Source: Aquipseudomonas alcaligenes MRY13-0052 (GTDB taxonomy: Bacteria > Pseudomonadota > Gammaproteobacteria > Pseudomonadales > Pseudomonadaceae). Taken from it: a stretch of 35,300 bases of DNA. The position numbers and the translations under genes were made by a program. Shown one piece after another: positions 1 to 7,482 of the stretch. The stretch's first letter is position 1. The number at the start of each line of letters is the position of its first letter. Under the pieces are notes generated by a model that did no database searches, was not told where the DNA came from, and saw only the letters and a list, made by a program, of their open reading frames with translations. The DNA is taken from NCBI GenBank assembly GCA_000474255.1, contig BATO01000064.1, forward strand, positions 1 through 35,300, given 5' to 3'.

Positions 1-50
1 GCTCAGCGCCAACCTACATGCCCTGCCTGATCGACGGAGCCGACCGTTGT

Positions 51-80
51 GTAGGGTGGATGGCGCTCTTTCATCCACCA
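51..80. repeat. GTAGGGTGGATG inverted-repeat element (left copy)
   Basis: Arms GGTGGATG (55-62) and CATCCACC (72-79) flank a 9-base spacer. The same element occurs in opposite orientation at 35186-35214, and relatives with GGTGGAGG arms lie near 11079-11107 and 11199-11227. This is a dispersed hairpin-forming intergenic repeat; its function is unknown. Confidence 0.7.
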
Positions 81-114
81 AGCGACCTTCCAGCCCACAT
101 GCATGCCACGCCTC

Positions 115-140
115 GTGGGAGCGAATTCATTCGCGATGGA
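115..140. repeat. GAATTCATTCGC-type palindromic repeat
   Basis: The segment reads GTGGGAGCGAATTCATTCGC followed by GATGG. It is one of eight copies in this window, all between genes. Confidence 0.75.
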
Positions 141-226
141 TCATCCGGCCATTCGAAGCCAGGTGCCGGCTGAGAGTATTTCGCGGCTGAAGCCGCTCCC
201 ACAAGGGAAGCCCGCAGCGAGGCCGA

Positions 227-250
227 TGGGCGAATGAATTCGCCCCTACA
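227..250. repeat. GAATTCATTCGC-type palindromic repeat, inverted
   Basis: The core GGGCGAATGAATTCGCCC is a near-perfect palindrome just downstream of the LysE stop codon. It could also act as a transcript end for that gene, although no T-run follows. Confidence 0.7.
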
Positions 251-262
251 AGGGTTTGTGCC

Positions 263-862
263 TCATACCACCAGGCTGAGCCAGGCGGAGGCCAGGAGCA
301 GCAGGGCCATGGCCTGGTTGAAGCGCTGCTGCGCGGTGGCGCTGCGCCACAGGCGGGCGCTGCCGAAGCCGAGCAGCGCCCAGACGCCCATGCAGGGGAT
401 GGAGACCAGCAGGAAGGCCAGGGACAGCGTCACCACCCGCGCGGCCTTGTCGGCGCCCTCACCGGCGAATACGCCGACCACCGCCAGGGCCATCATCCAC
501 ACCTTGGGGTTGACCAACTGCAGGCCGATGGCGCCGCCCAGGCCCAGGCGCTTGCCGGGCTCGGCGGGGTCGTCCAGCGAACGCGCCTCGCTGCGCAAGA
601 TCTGCCAGGCCAGCCAGCTCAGCCAGGCGATGCCGGCCCAGGCCATGGCCCGTTGCAGCACGGGGTGGCTGGCCAGCGCCTCGCCCAGGCCCAGCCCCAC
701 CAGCAGCACGATGGCTGCGGCGGCGAAACAGGCGCCGAGGACGATGGGCAGCGCGGCGCCCAGGCCGAAGCGCGAGGCGTTGCTGAGCACCAGGATATTG
801 GTGGGCCCGGGGGTGATGGAGGCGACGAAGGCGAACAGCAGGAAAGGCAGCAACTGTTCCAT
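263..862 (-). CDS. LysE/RhtB-family amino-acid exporter
   Basis: A 199-residue membrane protein, the usual length for LysE/RhtB exporters, which export amino acids or related small molecules across the inner membrane. The N-terminal run FAFVASITPGPTNILVLSNA contains the family hallmark SxTPGPxN. Further hydrophobic segments follow at roughly residues 36-62, 68-88, 110-132, 145-170 and 178-198. The reading frame extends upstream to 943, but the family-typical start is the ATG at 862 (MEQLLPF), so the shorter start is used. It lies 94 bp downstream of an AraC regulator on the same strand, a common LysE/AraC arrangement, so that regulator probably controls export of its own effector. The substrate cannot be read from sequence. 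Confidence 0.9.
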   Translation of the reverse strand: MEQLLPFLLFAFVASITPGPTNILVLSNASRFGLGAALPIVLGACFAAAAIVLLVGLGLGEALASHPVLQRAMAWAGIAWLSWLAWQILRSEARSLDDPAEPGKRLGLGGAIGLQLVNPKVWMMALAVVGVFAGEGADKAARVVTLSLAFLLVSIPCMGVWALLGFGSARLWRSATAQQRFNQAMALLLLASAWLSLVV

Positions 863-956
863 GGTCAGCCCCCGCAACGGGGGTGAAGAGAAAGGGAAAC
901 GGACATCGGCAAGGGCTCCTGTGAAGACGAGCCCCATGGTCACCGCCGCGCCCGGC

Positions 957-1793
957 TCAGTCTGGAAGCTTTGAGCAGCGCTTGCGGTAGTCCGCCGGGG
1001 TCAGCCGGTAGGCACGGCGGAACCAGCGCCCGAGGTGGCTCTGGTCGGCGAAGCCGAGGGCGCTGGCGACCTGCGCCGGCGTGTCGCCCCGGGCCAGCAG
1101 GGTGCGGGCACGGGCCAGGCGCAGCTGGATCAGGTAGGCGTGGGGCGCCAGGCCGAAGGCGGCCTTGAAGGCACGGGTGAGGCGGAAGCGGTCGACACCG
1201 GTGGCGCGCGCCAGGTCGTCCAGGCCGATCTCCTCGTCCAGGTGCGCGTGCAGGTAGTCCCGCGCGCGCAGCGCCACCTGGGGCAGGCGTGGGTCCTGTT
1301 GCTGGCGCAGGCGCCAGTGCAGGTGCCCGGTCATCTTCGCCAGCAGGTGGTCGATGGCGGCCTGGCGCAGCATGCGCACCTCGTTGCCATGCAGGGCGTG
1401 GAAGGCCTGCAGGGTGGCATGGGCCAGCGTCGGGTCGTGGGCCAGGGTGTCGGCGAAGCTCGGCTGGCAGCCGGCCGGCGCGTCCTCGAACAGCGCGTGC
1501 ATCTCGCGCGCCACCCACTGCGGGTCGAGGTAGAGCATGGAATAGGTGAAACCGTCTGCGGTGGGCGCGTGGCCGTCGTGGATCTCGCCCGGCTCCAGCA
1601 GGAACACCTGCCCCGGTGTGCTGACGTTGCGCCGGCGCCGGCAGTTGAACTGCTGCACGCCCTGCTCGGTGACGCCCACCAGGTAGCTGTCGTGCCAATG
1701 GGGGTCGTAGGCGTGGCCCTGGAAATGGGCGCGGATGGTCTCGATGCCCGTGTCACCGTCCTGCGCGAGATCGATCCAGTTGCGGTTTTCCAA
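957..1793 (-). CDS. AraC-family transcriptional regulator with N-terminal cupin
   Basis: About 278 residues. The N-terminal half is a cupin-type sensing domain (WHDSYLVGVTEQGVQQF ... PGQVFLLEPGEIHDGH). The C-terminal 100 residues hold two helix-turn-helix motifs of the AraC family (EEIGLDDLARATGVDRFRLT and DTPAQVASALGFADQSHLGR, then FRRAYRLTPADYRK). No ATG start lies in frame. TTG at 1793 has a GGAG six bases upstream and is preferred; TTG at 1805 is also possible. The gene is followed by the LysE exporter on the same strand, its likely target. The architecture matches the second AraC regulator of this window at 34085-34894, though the two are clearly different proteins. Confidence 0.88.
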   Translation of the reverse strand: MENRNWIDLAQDGDTGIETIRAHFQGHAYDPHWHDSYLVGVTEQGVQQFNCRRRRNVSTPGQVFLLEPGEIHDGHAPTADGFTYSMLYLDPQWVAREMHALFEDAPAGCQPSFADTLAHDPTLAHATLQAFHALHGNEVRMLRQAAIDHLLAKMTGHLHWRLRQQQDPRLPQVALRARDYLHAHLDEEIGLDDLARATGVDRFRLTRAFKAAFGLAPHAYLIQLRLARARTLLARGDTPAQVASALGFADQSHLGRWFRRAYRLTPADYRKRCSKLPD

Positions 1794-1917
1794 GGGGCTC
1801 TCCAAAGGCCAGGGTGCAAGCCTGCACCGGGCGTGGGTGAAAGGCCATTATCCGTCGTCGGAAAAGCGCGTCTGGAAGATTTGTGCAGAAACGGCCCCTG
1901 GCGGGGCCGCCCGTGGA

Positions 1918-2535
1918 TCAGGACTTCTGGCTGTAGCTCTGGATCAGGTTGGCATAGGCCGGCAGGTGGCCGCCGAGGATGCCGCCGAAGCCTTCGATGT
2001 CATTGCGCCAGTCACGGTGCAGCTCGCAGCCGACGCTGAACCAGTTCATCAGCTGGGCGCCGGCCTGGCTCATGCGGTCCAGGGCGGCGTCGCGCACCAC
2101 CGGGTTGAAGGTGCCGGAGGCGTCGGTGACGACGAACACATCGAAGCCCTCCTCCAGCGCCGACAGGGTGGGGAACGCCACGCAGACGTCGGTCACCACG
2201 CCGGCGATGATCAGTTGCTTGCGGCCGGTGGCCTTCACCGCGTCGACGAAGTCGGCGTTGTCCCAGGCGTTGATCTGGCCGGGGCGCGGGATGTAGGGCG
2301 CATCCGGGAACAGGGCCTTGAGCTCCGGCACGATGGGGCCGTTGGGGCCGTTCTCGAAGCTGGTGGTGAGGATGGTCGGCAGGTTGAAGAACTTGGCGAT
2401 GTCGGCCAGGGCCAGCACGTTGTTCTTGAACTCGTCGGGGGTGAAGTCGCGCACCAGCGACAGCAGGCCGGCCTGGTGGTCGACCAGCAGAACGACGGCG
2501 TTGTCCTTGTCGAGGCGGTTATAGCGGTAAGCCAT
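1918..2535 (-). CDS. ycaC: YcaC-like isochorismatase-fold cysteine hydrolase
   Basis: A 205-residue cysteine hydrolase of the isochorismatase superfamily, matching YcaC in length and motifs. It opens MAYRYNRLDKDNAVVLLVDH, giving the conserved Asp19. GVVTDVCVAF carries the nucleophile Cys118. The region INAWDN and the C-terminal CELHRDWRNDIEG are typical of this subgroup. The physiological substrate of YcaC proteins is not established. The start at 2535 has AAGGAG seven bases upstream. It is the third gene of a minus-strand unit with the amidohydrolase (63-bp gap) and the ABM membrane protein, suggesting a shared role, perhaps in breaking C-N bonds of a small amide or hydrazide-like compound; that role is inference. 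Confidence 0.92.
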   Translation of the reverse strand: MAYRYNRLDKDNAVVLLVDHQAGLLSLVRDFTPDEFKNNVLALADIAKFFNLPTILTTSFENGPNGPIVPELKALFPDAPYIPRPGQINAWDNADFVDAVKATGRKQLIIAGVVTDVCVAFPTLSALEEGFDVFVVTDASGTFNPVVRDAALDRMSQAGAQLMNWFSVGCELHRDWRNDIEGFGGILGGHLPAYANLIQSYSQKS

Positions 2536-2598
2536 GGCATTGCTCCTTGCTTCGGTTGGGCGCCGGCCTGGTGGGCCGGCGGAAGGGATTCGGGGTGG

Positions 2599-4578
2599 TC
2601 AGAAGGCGAAACAGGAGCAGCCGAAGGCGCCCCAGAAGCCCTGGAAGTCGCTCACCGGCACGCTGGAAAGGCGCGCCCGCTCATGGCTGTGGGCATGCAC
2701 GCCGCACGGGCCGACGCACTGGTGCACCTGGGCCACCAGCGGCGCGCTGGGGCGCCAGTGGCCGGGCACCTTGGCCACCGGCGACCAGTCCGGCAGCACC
2801 GGCACGGTCGGCGGCGCCAGGTCGTCGAACTCGGCGGCGGCGTGCACCACCTTGCCGTCCACCACCGTGAGCACGGATTCGATCCACTTGATGGCCTCTT
2901 CCTCGACGCTGAAGAAGTCCGCCGAGAGCGCCACCAGGTCGGCCAGCTGGCCCACCTTGATCTGGCCCTTCTTGCCCTGCTCCGAGGAGAACCAGGCGCT
3001 GCCGTGGGTGAACAGCTCCAGCGCGGTGGCGCGGCTCAGGCCCTGGGGGTACAGCTCCAGGCCGCCGACGGTGCGGCCGCTGACCAGCCAGTAGAGCGAG
3101 GTCCAGGGGTTGTAGCTGGACACGCGGGTGGCGTCGGTGCCGGCGCCCACCGGCACGCCCTCGGCGAGCATGCGCTGAATCGGCGGGGTCTTCTCGGCGG
3201 CCTTGGAGCCGTAGCGCTCGACGAAGTACTCGCCCTGGAAGGCCATGCGGTCCTGGATGGCGATGCCGCCGCCCAGGGCGCGCACGCGCTCGATGTTCTT
3301 CGGCGTGATGGTCTCGGCGTGGTCGAAGAACCAGGGCAGACCGTTGAAGGGGATGTCGCGGTTGACCTTCTCGAACACGTCGAGCATGCGCGAGATGGAT
3401 TCGTCGTAGGTGGCGTGCAGGCGGAAGGGCCAGCGCTGCTCCACCAGGTGGCGCACCACCGGCTCCAGCTCCTGCTCCATGGTCTGCGGCAGGTCCGGGC
3501 GCGGTTCGAGGAAGTCCTCGAAGTCGGCGGCGGAGAACACCAGCATCTCGCCGGCGCCGTTGTGCCGCAGGAAGTCGTTGCCCTGGCCGTATTTCACCGA
3601 GCCGGTCCAGCGCTTGAAGTCTTCCAGCTCTTCCTTGGGCTTCTGGGTGAACAGGTTGTAGGCGATGCGCACGGTGAGCTGGTCGGCCTTGGCCAGCTGC
3701 TCGATCACCTGGTAGTCCTCGGGGTAGTTCTGGTAGCCGCCGCCGGCGTCGATGGCGCTGGTGATGCCCAGGCGGTTGAGCTCGCGCATGAACTGGCGGG
3801 TGGAGTTGACCTGGTAGTCCAGCGGCAGCTTCGGCCCCTTGCTCAGGGTCGAGTAGAGGATCATCGCGTTGGGGCGGGCCACCAGCATGCCGGTGGGCTC
3901 GCCACGGCTGTCGCGGACGATCTCGCCGCCCGGCGGGTTGGGCGTGTCCTTGGTGTAGCCGACCACCTTGAGCGCGGCGCGGTTGAGCAGCGCGCGGTCG
4001 TAGAGGTGGAGCACGAACACCGGGGTGTCCGGCGCGGCCTTGTTCAGCTCCTCGAGGGTCGGCATGCGCTTCTCGGCGAACTGGAATTCGTTCCAGCCGC
4101 CGACCACGCGCACCCATTGCGGCGTAGGCGTGCGGTCGGCCTGCTCCTTGAGCATGCGCAGGGCATCGGCCAGGGACGGCACGCCCTCCCAGCGCAGCTC
4201 CAGGTTGTAGTTGAGGCCGCCACGGATGAGGTGCAGGTGCGAGTCGTTGAGGCCGGGGATGACGCTGCGCTTCTTCAGGTCGACGACGCGGGTGGCGTCG
4301 CCGCGCAGGGCCATGGCCTCGGCGTCGCTGCCGACGGCGATGAAGCGGCCGTCCTTGATGGCTACGGCGGTGGCGCTGGGGTTGTCACGGTCCACCGTGT
4401 GCAGGCGGCCGTTGAAGAGGATGAGGTCGGCTTTCATGTCGGTTCCCGAAGTGGCGGCGAAAGAGGCGCCGGGCATGCCGGCGAAAGGCAGGGCGGACCA
4501 GAGCGCGCCCGCTGCGCCCAGCAGGGAGCTGTTGGCGAGGAAGCGGCGGCGGCCCTGGTTGGTGTCGTCGTTGTCCAT
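2599..4578 (-). CDS. YtcJ-like amidohydrolase with Tat signal
   Basis: A 659-residue metal-dependent hydrolase of the amidohydrolase-3 (YtcJ) family. The N-terminus has a twin-arginine signal (RRRFLA at residues 10-15, a hydrophobic stretch, then an Ala-rich cleavage region near ASFAATS, residues 38-44), so the enzyme is probably exported folded. The metal-binding HxH is at His114/His116 (NDSHLHL). Further family motifs are FDHAETITPKNIER and GTDATRVSSYNPW, with a C-terminal 'LADLVALS' strand typical of these hydrolases. The start at 4578 follows GGAG by seven bases. It is 12 bp downstream of the ABM-domain gene, hence one transcript. The last 60 residues are Cys/His-rich (QCVGPCGVHAHSHE, CSCFAF), an odd tail that might bind metal. 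The substrate is unknown. Confidence 0.9.
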   Translation of the reverse strand: MDNDDTNQGRRRFLANSSLLGAAGALWSALPFAGMPGASFAATSGTDMKADLILFNGRLHTVDRDNPSATAVAIKDGRFIAVGSDAEAMALRGDATRVVDLKKRSVIPGLNDSHLHLIRGGLNYNLELRWEGVPSLADALRMLKEQADRTPTPQWVRVVGGWNEFQFAEKRMPTLEELNKAAPDTPVFVLHLYDRALLNRAALKVVGYTKDTPNPPGGEIVRDSRGEPTGMLVARPNAMILYSTLSKGPKLPLDYQVNSTRQFMRELNRLGITSAIDAGGGYQNYPEDYQVIEQLAKADQLTVRIAYNLFTQKPKEELEDFKRWTGSVKYGQGNDFLRHNGAGEMLVFSAADFEDFLEPRPDLPQTMEQELEPVVRHLVEQRWPFRLHATYDESISRMLDVFEKVNRDIPFNGLPWFFDHAETITPKNIERVRALGGGIAIQDRMAFQGEYFVERYGSKAAEKTPPIQRMLAEGVPVGAGTDATRVSSYNPWTSLYWLVSGRTVGGLELYPQGLSRATALELFTHGSAWFSSEQGKKGQIKVGQLADLVALSADFFSVEEEAIKWIESVLTVVDGKVVHAAAEFDDLAPPTVPVLPDWSPVAKVPGHWRPSAPLVAQVHQCVGPCGVHAHSHERARLSSVPVSDFQGFWGAFGCSCFAF

Positions 4579-4590
4579 GGGGTTCTCCGG

Positions 4591-5157
4591 TCAGCGGGCG
4601 TTGAGCCAGCCGGCGAACAGCCGGGTGGCACGGGGCATGAAGAGGTACACCACCAGCAGCACGATGCTGGCGGTGATCACCAGGTTGCTGCCCAGGTAGC
4701 TGCCCAGCCAGGGCAGGCGCGCGAAGGCCGGCTGCCAGAGCAGCGGCACCAGCAGGCTCAGCGGCAGGATCACCAGGAAGGTGACGCAAGCCTGCTTCCA
4801 GCGCGGCGGCTGGGGCGCATCCGGTGCCTGCGGGGTGAACCAGAACTCGCGTTCGTCCTGCACCTCGATGCGATCGCCATCGGCCAGCAGCGGCTCGGCT
4901 TCGGCGATCAGCGCGCGGCGCTCGGTGGAATCCAGCCAGTCCTGCAACTGCCCGGTGCTGGCGAAGCGCAGCACGCAGGTGAACAGCGCCAGGCCGGCCT
5001 CGTGGCCGCGCATCACGTCGATGCCCAGGTGGCCCGGGTAGCCCCGTGCAGTGGTGATGGTGCGGCGCAGCCAGGCTTCGTAAGCGGCCTCGCTGCCCGC
5101 GCGGATACGGTGGCGTACCAGCAGGGTGACGACTTCCCGCGTGAGTTCATCGGGCAT
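4591..5157 (-). CDS. Antibiotic biosynthesis monooxygenase (ABM)-domain protein with C-terminal membrane segments
   Basis: A 188-residue protein. Residues 1-100 form an ABM/dimeric alpha-beta barrel domain (VVTLLVRHRIRAG...YEAWL...GYPGHLGIDVMRG ... FTCVLRFASTGQLQDWLDS). Residues about 120-175 form two hydrophobic helices (ACVTFLVILPLSLLVPLLW and NLVITASIVLLVVYLFM). Such ABM-plus-two-helix proteins are often annotated as ABM superfamily enzymes without known substrate. The start at 5157 has AGGAG six bases upstream; the longer frame to 5364 lacks family similarity. It is first gene of the unit with the amidohydrolase and YcaC, and divergent from the MscS-like gene. Confidence 0.85.
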   Translation of the reverse strand: MPDELTREVVTLLVRHRIRAGSEAAYEAWLRRTITTARGYPGHLGIDVMRGHEAGLALFTCVLRFASTGQLQDWLDSTERRALIAEAEPLLADGDRIEVQDEREFWFTPQAPDAPQPPRWKQACVTFLVILPLSLLVPLLWQPAFARLPWLGSYLGSNLVITASIVLLVVYLFMPRATRLFAGWLNAR

Positions 5158-5548
5158 GTCCAGCTCCTGTCCAGGGGTTGAGCGCCGGCGGGCGGCGCCG
5201 GGAAATTCAGCGTAGCAGCGCGGTTGCGCCGTACCCGTCGAAGCGCGACACGGGCCCTGTGAATGGGCCGGCGCCGGCGAGCCATTGCGGGTGCCAACAG
5301 CGAGTCCCGCAGCGTTGATCGACGACCATGGTGCCGCGCCGGGCCAGGGGTTACTTGTATGCATGTGCTGGCTTGGCGCCGATGTGCCCTTGCGATGGCC
5401 AAAGCGTCAATTCCGGCCCCTCCAGGGGCTTTCGAACGGCGCGTGCTGGGCCAGAGTGCACCGCCGTGATCGCCCCTCTTGCGCCGGGCGCGTGCCAGCG
5501 AGATGCTTGCGCGCCCCCGACACCGCCACCGCCCCGAGGCCCCCGCGA
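5158..5548. other. Divergent intergenic region
   Basis: A 391-bp region between the ABM-domain gene (minus) and the MscS-like gene (plus). It must hold both promoters, but no convincing sigma-70 or sigma-54 pair, repeat or small ORF could be picked out by eye. Confidence 0.5.
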
Positions 5549-6970
5549 ATGCCCGACCTGCTGCAGAACTACCCGCTGATCTTCGGCGTCGCCCTGGTGC
5601 TCCTCGACCTGGTCCTCTGGCGCCTGCTGCCGGCCAATCCGCCGGCCTGGCGGGTGCTGGCACGCCTGGGGCTGTTCCTCGCCTACAGCGCGCTGATCAT
5701 CGGTGCCGGGCTCAGCCCGCTGCTGCCACCGCCCGGTGCCGACACCGCCCAGGCGCTCACTGCCACGGTGCTGGAGATCGTCTGGTGGCTGTACTGCGCA
5801 CGCACACTCACCGTGGTGCTGGGCCTGCTGCTGATCTCGCGCAACGGCCACACCGGGCGCCTGCTGCAGGACGTGATGGGCGCGGTGATCTTCCTCGTCG
5901 CCATCGTCGCCGCCGCCGGCTACGTGATGCAGCTGCCGGTCAAGGGCCTGCTGGCCACCTCCGGCGCCATGGCGATCATCGTCGGCCTGGCGTTGCAGAG
6001 CACCCTGGCGGACGTGTTCTCCGGGATCATCCTCAACACCACCAAGCCCTACCAGCTGGATGACTGGATCTCCATCGACGGCACCGAGGGCAAGGTCATC
6101 GAGATCGACTGGCGCGCCACCCACCTGCTCACCGGCCAGGGCAGCACGGCGGTGATCCCCAACTCGGTGGCGGCCAAGGCGAAGATCATCAACAGCAGCC
6201 GCCCCAACGACGCCCACGGGGTGGCCATCAGCCTGGAAGTGCCGGCCAGCGTGCGCCCGCGCCGGGTGCTGGACGCCCTGGAGAAGACCCTGCAGGGCTG
6301 CAGCGCCCTGCTCAGCTCCCCTGCGCCGAAAGTCTCGATCAAGAGCGCCGGCGCTTCGGTCAATGTCTACGAGGCCAGCGGCTTCATCGGCCCGAAGACC
6401 AGCAAGGTGGAGGTGCGCAACCTGATGTTCGACCTCGCCCACCGCCACCTGGAAGCCAGCGGCGTGGTGTGGAAGGCCGACGCCCTGCCCCAGCCGCGCC
6501 AGCGCCTGCTGCTGGACGAGGTGAAGATCTTCCGTGCCCTGGGCAACGAGGAGAAGGACCTGATCGCCCAGGCCATGGAGGCCCGCGACTACCTGGCCGG
6601 CCAGGTGGTGCTCAACGTCGGCGAGGTGGCCGAACACCTGCTGGTGATCGGCACCGGCGTGGTCTCGGCGGCGGTGCCCGACGGCGACGCCTGGGTCGAG
6701 GCCGGGCGCATGGGCCCGGGCGAGATCATGGGCGAGGAAGGCATCATCGATGACACGCCCTCCCGGGCCCGCTTCACCGCCCTCACCTCCTGCCGCCTGT
6801 ACCGCGTCGACCGCGACAACATCCGCACCTGCCTGGAGCAGCGCAGCGAAATCCGCACCGCGCTCAACCGCCTGCATGCCTTCCGCGAGCAGGCCAGCCA
6901 CTCCCTGCTGCTGCAAAAGCCCGCCGCCCTGCGCAAGGGTGGCTTCCTGCAGTGGTTGCGCAAGCCGTAG
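5549..6970 (+). CDS. MscS-family mechanosensitive channel with cyclic-nucleotide-binding domain
   Basis: A 473-residue inner-membrane channel. Transmembrane helices fall near residues 8-24, 39-58, 72-96 and 107-126. The MscS pore helix and beta domain follow (SGAMAIIVGLALQSTLADVFSGIIL, then KPYQLDDWISIDGTEGKVIEIDWRATHLLT and VIPNS). Residues about 315-435 form a cyclic-nucleotide-binding domain: the phosphate cassette is recognisable as PGEIMGEEGIIDDTPSRARF, with Glu and Arg retained. This is the bCNG subgroup of MscS proteins, in which mechanosensitivity is generally weak and a nucleotide gates or modulates opening; that is family knowledge, not shown here. The start at 5549 (MPDLLQNYPL) matches the first membrane helix; the frame is open further upstream without recognisable sequence. 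Its last eight codons lie in a tandem duplication. Confidence 0.9.
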   Translation: MPDLLQNYPLIFGVALVLLDLVLWRLLPANPPAWRVLARLGLFLAYSALIIGAGLSPLLPPPGADTAQALTATVLEIVWWLYCARTLTVVLGLLLISRNGHTGRLLQDVMGAVIFLVAIVAAAGYVMQLPVKGLLATSGAMAIIVGLALQSTLADVFSGIILNTTKPYQLDDWISIDGTEGKVIEIDWRATHLLTGQGSTAVIPNSVAAKAKIINSSRPNDAHGVAISLEVPASVRPRRVLDALEKTLQGCSALLSSPAPKVSIKSAGASVNVYEASGFIGPKTSKVEVRNLMFDLAHRHLEASGVVWKADALPQPRQRLLLDEVKIFRALGNEEKDLIAQAMEARDYLAGQVVLNVGEVAEHLLVIGTGVVSAAVPDGDAWVEAGRMGPGEIMGEEGIIDDTPSRARFTALTSCRLYRVDRDNIRTCLEQRSEIRTALNRLHAFREQASHSLLLQKPAALRKGGFLQWLRKP

Positions 6971-7342
6971 ACCGGGCGCCTGGCATTCCCGGGCTGAAGC
7001 CCGGGCTACAAACTGAACCGCGAAATACCCACGTCGCCCGTAGGATGGGTAGAGCACAGCGAAACCCATCACGCGGAGTTGCAGGACGCCCCGCAAATCG
7101 CAACACGAATACCGGCCACGCGGGTTTCACCCGCCCTACGTTCTGCAGTGGTTGCGCAAGCCCTAGAGCGGATGCCTGGCATTCCCGGGCTGAAGCCCGG
7201 GCTACAAGCTGAACCGCGAAATGCCCACGTCGCCCGTAGGATGGGTAGAGCACAGCGAAACCCATCACGCGGAGTTGCAGGACGCCCTGCAAATCGCAAC
7301 ACGAATACCGGCCACGCGGGTTTCACCCGCCCTACGTTCTGC
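6947..7342. repeat. 196-bp tandem duplication including the 3' end of the channel gene
   Basis: Two consecutive copies, 6947-7142 and 7143-7338, with the first bases of a third unit (CTGC at 7339). Each starts CTGCAGTGGTTGCGCAAGCC, which in copy 1 encodes the channel C-terminus (LQWLRKP) and its stop. The copies differ at only a handful of positions. Each unit also contains a CCCGGGCTGAAGCCCGGGCTAC palindrome and a GTAGGATGGGTAGAGCACAG element. Confidence 0.9.
6980..7012. repeat. CCCGGGCTGAAGCCCGGG palindromic element
   Basis: Hairpin-forming intergenic element ending in GCTACAA. Other copies are at 7176-7208 (through the tandem duplication), 14036-14057 and, inverted, 32718-32738. It lies directly after the channel stop and could end that transcript. 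Confidence 0.7.
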
Positions 7343-7395
7343 CCCTGTCGGCGACGCGAATCACCTATGGATTCGCGCCCACCGTGCAAATTGCT

Positions 7396-7423
7396 GGGTT
7401 TCGCGTAGCTCTACCCATCCTAC
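7396..7423. repeat. Inverted copy of the GTAGGATGGGTAGAGC element
   Basis: This segment is the near-exact reverse complement of the GTAGGATGGGTAGAGC...CGAAACCC segment found in both tandem units upstream (about 7040-7070 and 7236-7266). RNA across 7236-7423 could fold back on itself just upstream of ald. Confidence 0.7.
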
Positions 7424-7482
7424 GAATTAGCCAAGCTTTTCTACACTCCAGACAGGAACCCTTCCGACTGGAGGAGATGACC

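Larger units (their letters stand above)
1..262. other. Intergenic region with three dispersed repeats
   Basis: No coding region is supported here. It holds a GTAGGGTGGAT inverted repeat near 51-80 and two GAATTCATTCGC-type palindromes (115-140 and 227-250). A further short palindromic piece, GCGGCTGAAGCCGCTCCCAC, lies near 182-201. It lies downstream of the minus-strand LysE gene. Confidence 0.6.

Noticed and set aside
1735-5181. Plus-strand open frame of 1148 codons
   Set aside because: It runs antisense to the YcaC, amidohydrolase and ABM genes, is rich in Gly/Ala/His/Gln/Arg repeats typical of GC-rich shadow frames, and shows no domain.
5351-7096. Minus-strand open frame of 581 codons
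   Set aside because: It is a shadow of the MscS-like gene; composition is that of an antisense frame.
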